Source: Bacteroidetes bacterium 4572_112
GTDB taxonomy: Bacteria > Bacteroidota > Bacteroidia > Bacteroidales > UBA1556
Reading direction: 5' to 3'
Length of the DNA stretch: 64,000 nucleotides
Assembly: GCA_002254285.1 (NCBI GenBank)
Contig: NIUZ01000001.1
Location: 1 to 64,000 of the forward strand
Position numbers and translations under genes: made by a program. Below are positions 9,055 to 17,534 of this stretch, in pieces (the stretch's first letter is position 1; each line of letters opens with the position of its first letter). The notes under the pieces are model-generated. The model was not told where the DNA came from, did no database searches, and saw only the letters and a program-made list of their open reading frames with translations.

Positions 9055-9447
9055 ATGCTTACTGAAGAGATAATAAGTTTTTTTAATTCGGTGTCAATTA
9101 TGGCTTTGGGTACTGCTGATAGCAAAGGGACCCCAAATGTATCGGCAATAGCATCAAAAAAAATTATTGATGCCAATACAATCTTGACGATAGATACTTT
9201 TCATAATAAAACCATTGAAAATATTCTAGAGAATGATAAAGTTAGCTTGGCTATGTGGCGCGATTCTGAAGGCTACCAAATAAAAGGAAAGGCTAAATAT
9301 CATACCGAAGGTGATTTCTTTGAAAAAGCTAAAGAGTGGATTTTAGAATTAAAACCTAAGAAAATTGTAAAAGGTGTTTTGGAGATAAGCATTACAGATA
9401 TTTATTACCTAACACCAAATTATGAATTGGCAGGAAAAAGTATTTGA
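9055..9447 (+). CDS. Pyridoxamine 5'-phosphate oxidase-like flavin split-barrel protein
   Basis: Protein of 130 residues with the split-barrel FMN-binding pattern: MALGTADSKGTPNVSAI near 17-33, NKTIENILENDKVSLAMW near 56-73, then GYQIKGKAKYHTEGD. Many members are small FMN- or heme-binding proteins of unknown substrate. It starts 27 nt after the NifX-like gene and is probably in the same operon, perhaps as a redox partner (inference). True PLP synthesis (pdxH) is unlikely because the protein is short and its context is metal-cofactor genes. Confidence 0.75.
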   Translation: MLTEEIISFFNSVSIMALGTADSKGTPNVSAIASKKIIDANTILTIDTFHNKTIENILENDKVSLAMWRDSEGYQIKGKAKYHTEGDFFEKAKEWILELKPKKIVKGVLEISITDIYYLTPNYELAGKSI

Positions 9448-9474
9448 AACAAATAAAACATTAAACACGTGACT

Positions 9475-9501
9475 ACACCTGCCTTTCGGCAGATAGGTAT
9501 C
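9475..9501. repeat. REP-like imperfect hairpin (CTGCC/GGCAG)
   Basis: ACCTGCC, a short loop, then GGCAGATAGGT form an imperfect hairpin in the gap before the second NifX-like gene. It resembles the CTGCCTGTCGGTAGACAGG unit at 50656-50679, so it is likely a dispersed palindromic unit. A GTG-initiated reading frame runs through it into the NifX-like gene, but this extension is noncoding in my judgement. Confidence 0.5.
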
Positions 9502-9525
9502 ACCAAATTAATAAATTTTAAACTT

Positions 9526-9864
9526 ATGAAAATAGTATTTACAACACAAGGCACCGAATGGGATTCTAAAATGGATGCCCGATTTGGTAGAGCAAAATAT
9601 TTTCTTATTTATGATGAGGAAACTGAGCAATTGACAACAATGGATAATTCTGATGTGGAAAAAGAAGCCCACGGAGCAGGACCTAAAGCAGCTCAAAAAA
9701 TGGCTGAGGCAAAGGTTAATATTCTTATCACAGGAAATGGTCCTGGTGGTAATGCTGCTACTGTTTTGCAGCGCCTAGGTGTAAAATCATACATTGGTGC
9801 TGCAGATTATTCTGTTAAAGAGGCTTACGAAGCTTTTAACACAGGTAAACTTAAGGAATTCTAA
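9526..9864 (+). CDS. NifX-like (dinitrogenase Fe-Mo cofactor family) protein, second copy
   Basis: Protein of 112 residues, beginning MKIVFTTQGTEWDSKMDARF. Family hallmarks are DARFGRAKYFLIYD, AHGAGPKAAQKM, ITGNGPGGNAATVLQRLG and the closing EAYEAFNTGKL. This is closer to the classic ORP/NifX pattern than the other copy and lacks a His-rich tail. A GTG start at 9469 would add 19 residues read through a REP-like hairpin, so I prefer the ATG at 9526, which gives the family's normal N-terminus. It is the last recognisable member of the metal-cofactor cluster. Confidence 0.85.
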   Translation: MKIVFTTQGTEWDSKMDARFGRAKYFLIYDEETEQLTTMDNSDVEKEAHGAGPKAAQKMAEAKVNILITGNGPGGNAATVLQRLGVKSYIGAADYSVKEAYEAFNTGKLKEF

Positions 9865-9892
9865 TTTATCAATAGAATCTCAAAACACATAA

Positions 9893-9922
9893 TATCCTCC
9901 AAAGTATTGGCTTTGGAGGATA
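9893..9922. other. Perfect 12-bp hairpin without a T-run
   Basis: TATCCTCCAAAG (9893-9904) pairs exactly with CTTTGGAGGATA (9911-9922) around a 6-nt loop. There is no U-tract on either side, so it is more likely an RNA-processing or stability element, or a weak terminator, between the NifX-like gene and the unknown gene after it. Confidence 0.6.
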
Positions 9923-9962
9923 GCTTACAACAAAAAATCACAAATCACATAAAACAATACCT

Positions 9963-10676
9963 ATGAACAAAGCAGCATTTTATGGTACAGCATGTATCAA
10001 TTTAGAAACTACTATTGGGAAATCCTCTTATAGTGGTGTATTGGATTTATTAGTTTTAGAATCAGATACTCATCCAAATTACTATTCAAGAGCAAATTTC
10101 CCACCAAATAAGCATAAAGATAATTGGCGCCTTTTTCTTTTGGTAAAGAAGCCTATTAATTGTTTTCAAGACCTTGTTCTTCGCAAATCGTATCAAATAA
10201 AGGATAAGCTTAGCTCAAATGTGGAGATTATGCCTGGGCAAATTGTATTCGAGAAAAAAGAAACTCAATGTATTAGAATTAATACCAATGATGCCACTTC
10301 TTTAGCAATGATTATTGAAGAATTTCAAGCAATAGGTATCGACTTTGTGAAAGATAAAAAAGTTAAAGAGTTTACCACAAAAGTATTTTTTAAGAGATAT
10401 ACAGAGTTTGTAAAAATTCAAGATGGGGTTTATTGTGATAGCGTTTTAGAAGGTAGATATTTCTTCGAAATCAATAAACTTATCGATTGGGAAGCATTTA
10501 TAAAAGGGGTAGAGATGATTAAGAATAATTGTAATTTTCATTTATTTGATCCATTCTTAGCATTTAATATTTCTCATGATAAAGCAAGTGATTTCTTTGG
10601 AATATATTCTGAACACTGTGACCAAGAGCGCTTTGGCGAGCTAAGAGATAATATAAATAGGGTATTCTCTTTATAG
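9963..10676 (+). CDS. Hypothetical cytoplasmic protein
   Basis: Protein of 237 residues that I do not recognise. It has no signal peptide, membrane segment or Cys cluster. Segments such as DNWRLFLLVKKPINCFQDLVLRKSYQIKD and KEFTTKVFFKRYTEFVKIQDG (about 48-76 and 133-153) suggest a mixed alpha/beta globular fold. It follows the NifX-like gene by 98 nt, separated by a stable hairpin, and ends at a strong terminator. It could therefore be the last gene of the metal-cofactor operon, but nothing in its sequence confirms a link. Confidence 0.7.
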   Translation: MNKAAFYGTACINLETTIGKSSYSGVLDLLVLESDTHPNYYSRANFPPNKHKDNWRLFLLVKKPINCFQDLVLRKSYQIKDKLSSNVEIMPGQIVFEKKETQCIRINTNDATSLAMIIEEFQAIGIDFVKDKKVKEFTTKVFFKRYTEFVKIQDGVYCDSVLEGRYFFEINKLIDWEAFIKGVEMIKNNCNFHLFDPFLAFNISHDKASDFFGIYSEHCDQERFGELRDNINRVFSL

Positions 10677-10693
10677 ATAAAATATTATATACG

Positions 10694-10730
10694 AATAAGA
10701 GCCGCTGACCTTTGGTCAGCGGCTCTTATT
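10694..10730. terminator. Bidirectional terminator between convergent genes
   Basis: A perfect 17-bp stem (10694-10710 with 10714-10730, core GAGCCGCTGACC) with a 3-nt loop lies between convergent genes ending at 10676 and 10761. The A/T-rich flanks on both sides allow it to act in both directions. Confidence 0.88.
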
Positions 10731-10760
10731 GTTTTAGTGGAGGTGTTATTATTTCAAAAA

Positions 10761-13034
10761 CTACTTAATGATAAATTTCTTTTGAACTTTATTCCCATAG
10801 CTATCAATAATACTTACAAAATATATTCCTTTTGCAATGTCATAAAAACTAATAATTGTACTTCCATTTTCAGAGTTTGAGTTAAATGCAATCTTCTTTC
10901 CCAAGATATTCATAAGCTCAATTTCTTTTATTTGCACTCCTTTATGTTCAATAACTAAATTGTCACCTTTATTTAGTGGGTTGGGGAATAGCTTGATATT
11001 ATTTGCTTTTGATAGATTTATTCCATCGACCAAAACGTCAATATAGTCGTTTATTGTTATACTATCGCTTTCGGTAGTAGTGGAAATTACAAGTTTAACA
11101 CTGTACAGCCCTTCTGTTTGATATGTATGCAAAGGGTTTTCCATGGAAGAAGTGTCTCCATCACCAAAATACCAAATATAATTTTCGGGGCTTCCCAAAG
11201 ATGTGTTTTGGAAGTTGACGGTTAAAGGTGCTACCCCTGAAGTTATATCAGCATTAAAATCTGCTGACAAAGATTGCGGTATAATTCCATTATTTGCCGT
11301 ATTTGATCTGCTTGTATTATAGTTTGTATTGGCTTTATAATTATATGGTTGACAAATATATGGGCTCACAATCTCTACTTGATAATAAAGCGCTCCTGCA
11401 GGAGGATTTAAGTCGGTAAAGGAATTATTTAATCCACCTACTGAGTCTATCTTTACCCAATTCATACTAGGATCAGTACGCCATATTCTATATGTTTGTA
11501 CAGGAATTCCTTCATAATAATTCCATAAAAGATTCCATGAACTACCAGCTCCTTGATTTATGCTTAGGTGCATGGTTTTGTGTTTTCCACTAAGCGCGCT
11601 TTCATTGCCGCAAGAGTCTACATTCGATATTTTATACGAATATGCTTTCACTGCAGGATTTGAGTTTATATCCTCAAAAACCCCTGCTGAATCTGCTGGA
11701 ATAAATCCTATGGAATCATATACATTTACTACCGATGATTCGGCGTATATTTTATAATAATCAATTGCTCCTTGTATATGTTTCTCAAAAACAACAACAT
11801 TATGCCCTAAAACATCATCTACCGTTACCAAACATATAGAATCTGCATCCAATGCTCCAACATATACGGTCATAGTATCGGTAGAAGACAATGTGCCATC
11901 TGTTACAGTGCAATAGTAATCGTAGCTTTGCGTTAAGTTGCCAGTTACCAAAGTGTTTCCATTTATGGAAGCAGGAGTAGGGCCATTTGTTGTCCAAGTG
12001 TATGTTAGAGTTCCACTTCCTGAGTATGCAGGATTTGCAATAATTGTAGCAGGTTGGCTACAGTTAGTCGTGTCATCTGCCATGCTCAATTCAAGGTAAA
12101 CACCTGCACTTTCAGTTTTTATTATTGTGCCATTATCACCTACAGCATAAGCAGTATCATTGCTATAGCAATATATTGAATTCAGATTTTCTATTGTAGG
12201 GGAATTCTGTGTAACCCATGTAGTACCTCCGTTTATAGTATGTAGTATAATTCCTCCATCTCCCACGGCATACCCATTATTTGTATCCGAAAAATGTATA
12301 GCATTAATATGTGAAGTAGTTCCGGAGCTTAATGGAGTCCATGACATTCCACTATTTGTAGTTTTAAAAATATTGCCGCTTTCTGCAGCAGCAAAGCCAG
12401 TTGTTGCACTTACAAAGTATATATCATTTATTTTGCTAATGGTAGTAGAAGGTAATCCAAAATAGCTTGCCCCAGAGGTTGTTCTATTAATAAATCCTTG
12501 AATAAAATTATAATCACCACCCACAACACCATTACTAACATCAGTAAAATGAACAGCATTTAAAGTAAAAGTTGTTCCTCCAGAAATAATAGGGTCGCTC
12601 CATGTAGTTCCGTTTATGGTTTTTCTAATAATTCCAGCACCACCAACGGCATAACCAGTTGTTGCAGTTGGGAATTGCACATCATTAAGATTTGTTGTAG
12701 TTCCTGAGCTTTGTGTTGTCCACGTTGTACCATTACTCGAATAATAAATTGTTCCACCATTACCAACGGCCCATCTAGCAGCTGATGTTCCTGCAATTGC
12801 GTTCAGTGTAGATGTTCCCATTGATTGTGAACTCCAAATCAAACCACCATCAGTACTTTTTAGTATTTCACCTGCCGTTGCCGAACCTCCAACGCAATGT
12901 ATTATTGTGTCGTCTATTATCATTAAATCGTTTATGCTAGAGGTATAGCCAGAGTTCAAAGTCTGCCAACCACTTTGGGCATTCATACTTATTGATATTA
13001 TAAAAAGAAAGACGGATAGTATAATTGTTTTCAT
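10761..13034 (-). CDS. T9SS-secreted YCF48/BNR-like beta-propeller protein with PKD and type A sorting domain
   Basis: Secreted protein of 757 residues. Signal peptide at 1-20 (ending NAQ). Residues 20-310 contain about seven propeller blades with WTTQSSGTTxxLNDVxF and GYAVGxxGxIxKTxNGGTTW patterns, as in YCF48-like/BNR propellers. An Ig-like stretch with Cys follows (about 315-395), then fibronectin-III-like segments to about 585. A PKD domain lies at 592-668 (YIWYFGDGDTSSMENPLHTY). The last 85 residues form a type A sorting domain (LFPNPLNKGDNL, then GIYFVSI and a basic end). Such proteins are often adhesins or ligand-binding surface proteins; the target is unknown. Confidence 0.85.
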   Translation of the reverse strand: MKTIILSVFLFIISISMNAQSGWQTLNSGYTSSINDLMIIDDTIIHCVGGSATAGEILKSTDGGLIWSSQSMGTSTLNAIAGTSAARWAVGNGGTIYYSSNGTTWTTQSSGTTTNLNDVQFPTATTGYAVGGAGIIRKTINGTTWSDPIISGGTTFTLNAVHFTDVSNGVVGGDYNFIQGFINRTTSGASYFGLPSTTISKINDIYFVSATTGFAAAESGNIFKTTNSGMSWTPLSSGTTSHINAIHFSDTNNGYAVGDGGIILHTINGGTTWVTQNSPTIENLNSIYCYSNDTAYAVGDNGTIIKTESAGVYLELSMADDTTNCSQPATIIANPAYSGSGTLTYTWTTNGPTPASINGNTLVTGNLTQSYDYYCTVTDGTLSSTDTMTVYVGALDADSICLVTVDDVLGHNVVVFEKHIQGAIDYYKIYAESSVVNVYDSIGFIPADSAGVFEDINSNPAVKAYSYKISNVDSCGNESALSGKHKTMHLSINQGAGSSWNLLWNYYEGIPVQTYRIWRTDPSMNWVKIDSVGGLNNSFTDLNPPAGALYYQVEIVSPYICQPYNYKANTNYNTSRSNTANNGIIPQSLSADFNADITSGVAPLTVNFQNTSLGSPENYIWYFGDGDTSSMENPLHTYQTEGLYSVKLVISTTTESDSITINDYIDVLVDGINLSKANNIKLFPNPLNKGDNLVIEHKGVQIKEIELMNILGKKIAFNSNSENGSTIISFYDIAKGIYFVSIIDSYGNKVQKKFIIK

Positions 13035-13564
13035 ATGGATTGATTTAAGTATTCTTAAATTAGTGGATTTTAAGATTGAAATTGAAATGTTTTTTTACAG
13101 AACAATTAACAAAGTGTTGATAGTGTTGTAAATATGTAATTTAAACTATTATCAATTATTTCTATGTGATTATTTATTATTGGTAAAAATAAGAAAAAAT
13201 ACACCTTTATTCAAGTTTTTCTTTGATTTATTTTATTGCTAGGTGTCAGTGTCACTAGAAGTTATGCTGAAGCTGCGCTCTAGCTTATTGCTATGTTGCA
13301 ATTGAGCGTGTGATTTGGAGTGATCTGCATAATGAGATATGGGTGGTGATATAGTCTAGTTGTGTTTTAGAAACAGGCTAAGCTTTTAAAATCTTAAAGC
13401 TAAGCCTCCGCTTTTAAGCAATGCCCAAATGAATCAATTCAAGCCCTTCACGGAATATGGTTTGCAAGGAAATCATACATATTTTTTTTGTACATTTGCA
13501 CGCTAAAATTTGAGGCAATTACTATGCCTCGAATATACTGAGTAAATACATAATACAATAATAA
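13035..13564. other. 530-bp gap upstream of ileS
   Basis: No gene is supported. It separates divergent transcription units. It is AT-rich at its left end and more GC-balanced at about 13240-13440. An imperfect hairpin lies at 13375-13407 (AGGCTA-AGCTTT against AAAGCTAAGCCT), and a -7 box near 13491 serves ileS. I could not match it to a T-box or another known leader RNA. Confidence 0.5.
13491..13498 (+). promoter_or_regulatory. -7 promoter element of ileS
   Basis: TACATTTG matches TAnnTTTG. Transcription from near 13505 gives a leader of about 60 nt before the ileS ATG. Confidence 0.5.
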
Positions 13565-16500
13565 ATGAGCAATCAATATCGTACCTACAAACGTCTGAAC
13601 CTATCTGAATTAGGTAAAGAAGTAAAGCAGCAATGGGATGAAAATAATGTCTTCGATAAATCTGTAGAAAACCGTAAAGATAAATCTACTTTCGTGTTCT
13701 ATGAAGGTCCTCCATCAGCAAATGGTGTGCCTGGTATTCACCACGTTATGGCGCGTACTATCAAAGATTTGTTTTGTAGATATAAAACCTTGCAGGGTCA
13801 ACGTGTTGAGCGTAAAGCTGGTTGGGATACTCATGGCTTGCCAGTGGAGATTGGTGTGGAGAAGAGTTTGAACATCACAAAAGAAGATATTGGAACAAAA
13901 ATATCTGTTGAAGATTATAATAAAGCTTGCCGTACCGAGGTGATGAAATATAAGAATCAATGGGACGACCTTACTCAACAAATGGGTTATTGGGTTGATC
14001 TTGATGACCCTTATATCACTTTCGATAATAAATATATAGAATCGGTTTGGTGGTTGCTTAAGCAGTTGTATAATAAGGATTTACTTTATAAAGGATATAC
14101 AATTCAGCCTTATTCTCCTGCTGCAGGTACAGGTCTTAGTACTCACGAACTTAATCAGCCTGGCTGCTATCAGGATGTAAAAGATACCACTGCTATTGCT
14201 CAGTTTAATGTGGTACGTAACGATAAGTCAGAGTTCCTTTTCGATGATGGAGATGATAAGGTGCAGATGATTGCTTGGACGACCACTCCTTGGACTTTGC
14301 CTTCGAATACAGCTCTTGCTGTGGGCCCAAAAATTGAATATATAAAAGTTAAAACTTTTAACCAATATACTGGCGAACCTATCACTGTGGTTCTTGCCAA
14401 AAAACGCTTTGCTGCTTATTTTCCAGAGAAAAATGCTGAATTAGCAATGGAAGATTATAAGCTTGGTGACAAAAATATTCCCTTTCAGTTAGTTGCCGAA
14501 TATGTTGGTAATGACCTTGCGGGCATTTCTTACGAGCAGCTAATTCCATTTGTAAAACCAATGGGTAAAGCTTTCGAAATCATCACTGGTGATTTCGTAA
14601 CTACCGAAGATGGTACTGGTATTGTGCATATTGCGCCAACTTTTGGTGCTGATGATGATAGAGTGGCTAAGATTGCTGGTATTGTGCCTTTGGTGCTTAT
14701 TGATGCCGAAGGTACTCGCTGCCCAATGGTAGATTTAGCTGGTCGTTTTTATAATATAGATAAGTTAGATAAGGACTTTGTTGCAGAATATGTTAACGAA
14801 GATATATATGCCGAATTTGCAGGACGATATGTGAAGAATGCTTACGATGAGTCAATTGATGCCAAAGCTGCAACCCTTGATATCGACCTTTCGGTAATGC
14901 TTAAGAAGCAGAATAAAGCTTTCAAAGTAGAAAAGCATGAGCATAATTACCCACATTGCTGGCGTACTGATAAGCCAGTGTTGTACTATCCTTTAGACTC
15001 GTGGTTTGTGAAAACTACAAACTATAAAGATCGTATGCTAGAGCTTAATAAAACCATCAATTGGAAACCAAAATCTACTGGTGAAGGCCGTTTCGGAAAC
15101 TGGTTAGAAAACCTTGTTGATTGGAATTTAAGTCGCTCTCGTTTTTGGGGTGTGCCATTACCAATTTGGGTTAGTGAAGATAGAAAAGAGCAAATTTGTA
15201 TAGGCTCTGCTGAGGAATTGAAATCTGAAATTGAGAAATCAATGGCAGCTGGTTTTATGACAGAAAATCCAATGGCTAATTTTGTTGTTGGCGATATGTC
15301 GAAAGAAAATTATGAGACTTTTGATTTCCATAAACCTTATGTGGATAGTATATATCTAGTTTCGGAAAGTGGACAAAAGATGGTTCGCGAGTCGGATCTT
15401 ATTGATGTTTGGTTCGATTCAGGATCGATGCCTTATGCACAGTTCCACTATCCGTTTGAGAATAAAGATACTTTTGAGGAGAAATTCCCTGCCGACTTTA
15501 TTGCCGAGGGAGTAGACCAAACTCGTGGTTGGTTCTTTACTCTTCATGCTATTGCCACCATGGTTTTTGACTCGGTGGCTTATAAAAATGTAATTTCTAA
15601 TGGTCTTGTGCTCGACAAAAAAGGTAATAAAATGTCGAAGCGCCTTGGTAATGGTGTAAATCCATTTGAGACAATTGATAAATATGGTGCTGATGCTACT
15701 CGTTGGTATATGATTACCAATGCTCAGCCATGGGATAATCTTAAATTTGATACCAACGGAATAGCAGAGGTACAGCGCAAATTTTTCGGAACAATTTATA
15801 ATACATACTCTTTCTTTGCGCTTTATGCCAATATTGATGGCTTTAAGTATGAGGAAGCGGATATCGCTTTTGCCGACAGACCAGAGATTGACCGATGGAT
15901 TCTTTCGGAGCTTAACACTCTTGTAAAAACTGTGGAGAAAGCTTATGATGAGTATGAGCCAACAAAAGCAGGTCGTGCAATTCAGAATTTTGTGGATGCT
16001 CACCTTAGCAATTGGTATGTACGCTTATCGCGTCGCCGTTTCTGGAAAGGTGATTATTCTACCGACAAAATTTCGGCTTATCAAACACTATATCGTGCTC
16101 TTATCACTATTGCCCAGCTTGGCTCGCCAATAGCGCCAATGTTTATGGATAGATTGTATCAAGATTTGAATAATCTAGCTAAGAAAAACGATGCTGAATC
16201 AATTCACCTTACTGATTGGTTTGAGGCTAATGTTAATGAGATTGATAAAGAGCTAGAAGAGCGTATGCAAATGGCTCAGAGCTATTCTTCAATGGTATTA
16301 GGCCTTCGTAAAATCAATAAAATTCGTGTTCGTCAACCATTGCAGAAAATAATGATTCCTGTTAGTGGTTCTAAAATGCAAGAGCAAATAGAGAAGGTTA
16401 AAGACCTAATTCTTTCGGAAGTAAATGTGAAAGAATTGCAATTTTTGACAGATGATAGCGATGTATTGGTGAAGAAGATAAAACCAAACTTCAAGACATT

Positions 16501-16996
16501 GGGTCCTAAATATGGCAAAATGATGAAGCAAATTGCTGGGGCAATCAATAAATTTACTGCTGAGGATATCAAAGAAATCGAAAAGGCAGGCGTTTATACA
16601 TTGAATATTGATGGTGAGCAATTGCAAATTGATACTGCTGATGTTGAGATAGCTACACAAGATATTCCAGGTTGGGCCGTTAGTAATTTAGGAGAACTTA
16701 CTGTTGCTCTTGACATCTCTATAAGCGATGAATTATTAAACGAAGGTATTGCTAGAGAATTTATCAACCGTATTCAAAACTTGCGAAAAGACAGTGGTTT
16801 TGATGTTACTGACAAAATTAACATTGACATATTAACAAATGATTCTGTTTCGAGTATAATTGATAGTAATTTAGATTATATTTGTTCGGAAACTTTAACG
16901 GAAAACTTGCAATGGATCGATGCTGAAAATTCTGACTTTACAGAGTTGGATTTAGGAAATGACATTATTGTAAAAGTTAAGGTCAGTAAGATATAA
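13565..16996 (+). CDS. ileS: Isoleucyl-tRNA synthetase
   Basis: Charges tRNA-Ile with isoleucine in the cytoplasm. The protein has 1143 residues, a normal length for Bacteroidota and longer than the E. coli enzyme. The class I HIGH-like motif is GVPGIHHV (about 55-62), preceded by FYEGPPSANG. The editing domain contains TTPWTLPSNTALAVGP. KMSKR is at 689-693. The C-terminus lacks the bacterial zinc-finger cysteines and instead has an extended module (KKIKPNFKTLGPKYGK), as in the eukaryote-like IleS2 class. IleS2 enzymes are often mupirocin-insensitive; that is family knowledge, not shown here. The dksA-like gene follows after 27 nt, so the two are probably co-transcribed. Confidence 0.97.
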   Translation: MSNQYRTYKRLNLSELGKEVKQQWDENNVFDKSVENRKDKSTFVFYEGPPSANGVPGIHHVMARTIKDLFCRYKTLQGQRVERKAGWDTHGLPVEIGVEKSLNITKEDIGTKISVEDYNKACRTEVMKYKNQWDDLTQQMGYWVDLDDPYITFDNKYIESVWWLLKQLYNKDLLYKGYTIQPYSPAAGTGLSTHELNQPGCYQDVKDTTAIAQFNVVRNDKSEFLFDDGDDKVQMIAWTTTPWTLPSNTALAVGPKIEYIKVKTFNQYTGEPITVVLAKKRFAAYFPEKNAELAMEDYKLGDKNIPFQLVAEYVGNDLAGISYEQLIPFVKPMGKAFEIITGDFVTTEDGTGIVHIAPTFGADDDRVAKIAGIVPLVLIDAEGTRCPMVDLAGRFYNIDKLDKDFVAEYVNEDIYAEFAGRYVKNAYDESIDAKAATLDIDLSVMLKKQNKAFKVEKHEHNYPHCWRTDKPVLYYPLDSWFVKTTNYKDRMLELNKTINWKPKSTGEGRFGNWLENLVDWNLSRSRFWGVPLPIWVSEDRKEQICIGSAEELKSEIEKSMAAGFMTENPMANFVVGDMSKENYETFDFHKPYVDSIYLVSESGQKMVRESDLIDVWFDSGSMPYAQFHYPFENKDTFEEKFPADFIAEGVDQTRGWFFTLHAIATMVFDSVAYKNVISNGLVLDKKGNKMSKRLGNGVNPFETIDKYGADATRWYMITNAQPWDNLKFDTNGIAEVQRKFFGTIYNTYSFFALYANIDGFKYEEADIAFADRPEIDRWILSELNTLVKTVEKAYDEYEPTKAGRAIQNFVDAHLSNWYVRLSRRRFWKGDYSTDKISAYQTLYRALITIAQLGSPIAPMFMDRLYQDLNNLAKKNDAESIHLTDWFEANVNEIDKELEERMQMAQSYSSMVLGLRKINKIRVRQPLQKIMIPVSGSKMQEQIEKVKDLILSEVNVKELQFLTDDSDVLVKKIKPNFKTLGPKYGKMMKQIAGAINKFTAEDIKEIEKAGVYTLNIDGEQLQIDTADVEIATQDIPGWAVSNLGELTVALDISISDELLNEGIAREFINRIQNLRKDSGFDVTDKINIDILTNDSVSSIIDSNLDYICSETLTENLQWIDAENSDFTELDLGNDIIVKVKVSKI

Positions 16997-17023
16997 GAAC
17001 ATAACATTCAATACATATATAAT

Positions 17024-17416
17024 ATGAACGAAGAAACAAAACGTCCGAGATATACCGATGAGGACCTTAAAGAATTTAAGGTCCTTATAGAGGGTAAATT
17101 AATAGAAGCTAAAGAGAACCTAGAGCTTTTAATTGAAGCTTATACTAATACAGGAAATGGTACAGAGGATACAGCACCAAGTTTTAAGGTATTAGAAGAG
17201 GGAAACTCTGTGCGATCTAAAGAAGAGAATGCTCAAATGGCAGCACGCCAGCAAAAATTCATTAAGAATTTGGAGAATGCTCTACTACGTATAAAGAATA
17301 AAACATACGGAATTTGTCGCGAAACAGGTAACCTTATTTCAAAAGAGCGCCTTCGTTCAGTACCTCATGCTACTCTTAGTATCGATGCTAAAATGTCGCA
17401 AGGTAAAAGGAGATAA
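17024..17416 (+). CDS. TraR/DksA family transcription factor, Bacteroidota type
   Basis: Protein of 130 residues expected to bind RNA polymerase through its secondary channel. An N-terminal helical part (TDEDLKEFKVLIEGKLIEAKENL) forms the coiled-coil arm. The C-terminus carries YGICRETGNLISKERLRSVPHAT, the place of the DksA zinc finger. Only one Cys of the usual four remains in that region, which is common for this phylum, so zinc binding is unlikely. It lies between ileS and a strong terminator. Confidence 0.88.
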   Translation: MNEETKRPRYTDEDLKEFKVLIEGKLIEAKENLELLIEAYTNTGNGTEDTAPSFKVLEEGNSVRSKEENAQMAARQQKFIKNLENALLRIKNKTYGICRETGNLISKERLRSVPHATLSIDAKMSQGKRR

Positions 17417-17453
17417 ATAAACGAATATTTTTGTTTTAAGAAATAATAGTAAT

Positions 17454-17499
17454 GAGGATTAGTTTGGTATAATGTCAAACTAATCCTCGTGCTTTTTTA
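17454..17499 (+). terminator. Intrinsic terminator after the dksA-like gene
   Basis: GAGGATTAGTTTG (17454-17466) pairs perfectly with CAAACTAATCCTC (17476-17488), followed by GTGCTTTTTTATTT. It separates ileS-dksA from lspA. Confidence 0.92.
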
Positions 17500-17534
17500 T
17501 TTAGTATTATCAATTTATAGAAAATAATTTTCTC

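Noticed and set aside
8641..9864. Nitrogenase accessory (nif) assignment for the NifX-like genes
   Set aside because: No nifH, D, K, E, N or B is in the window; small NifX-like proteins occur widely in non-diazotrophs.
13240..13440. More GC-balanced stretch before ileS as a possible T-box or ncRNA
   Set aside because: One imperfect hairpin only; no T-box sequence or specifier stem recognised, and T-boxes are rare in this phylum.
15419..16003. 194-codon frame antisense to ileS
   Set aside because: Lies wholly within a clear ileS coding region on the other strand; composition fits a shadow frame.
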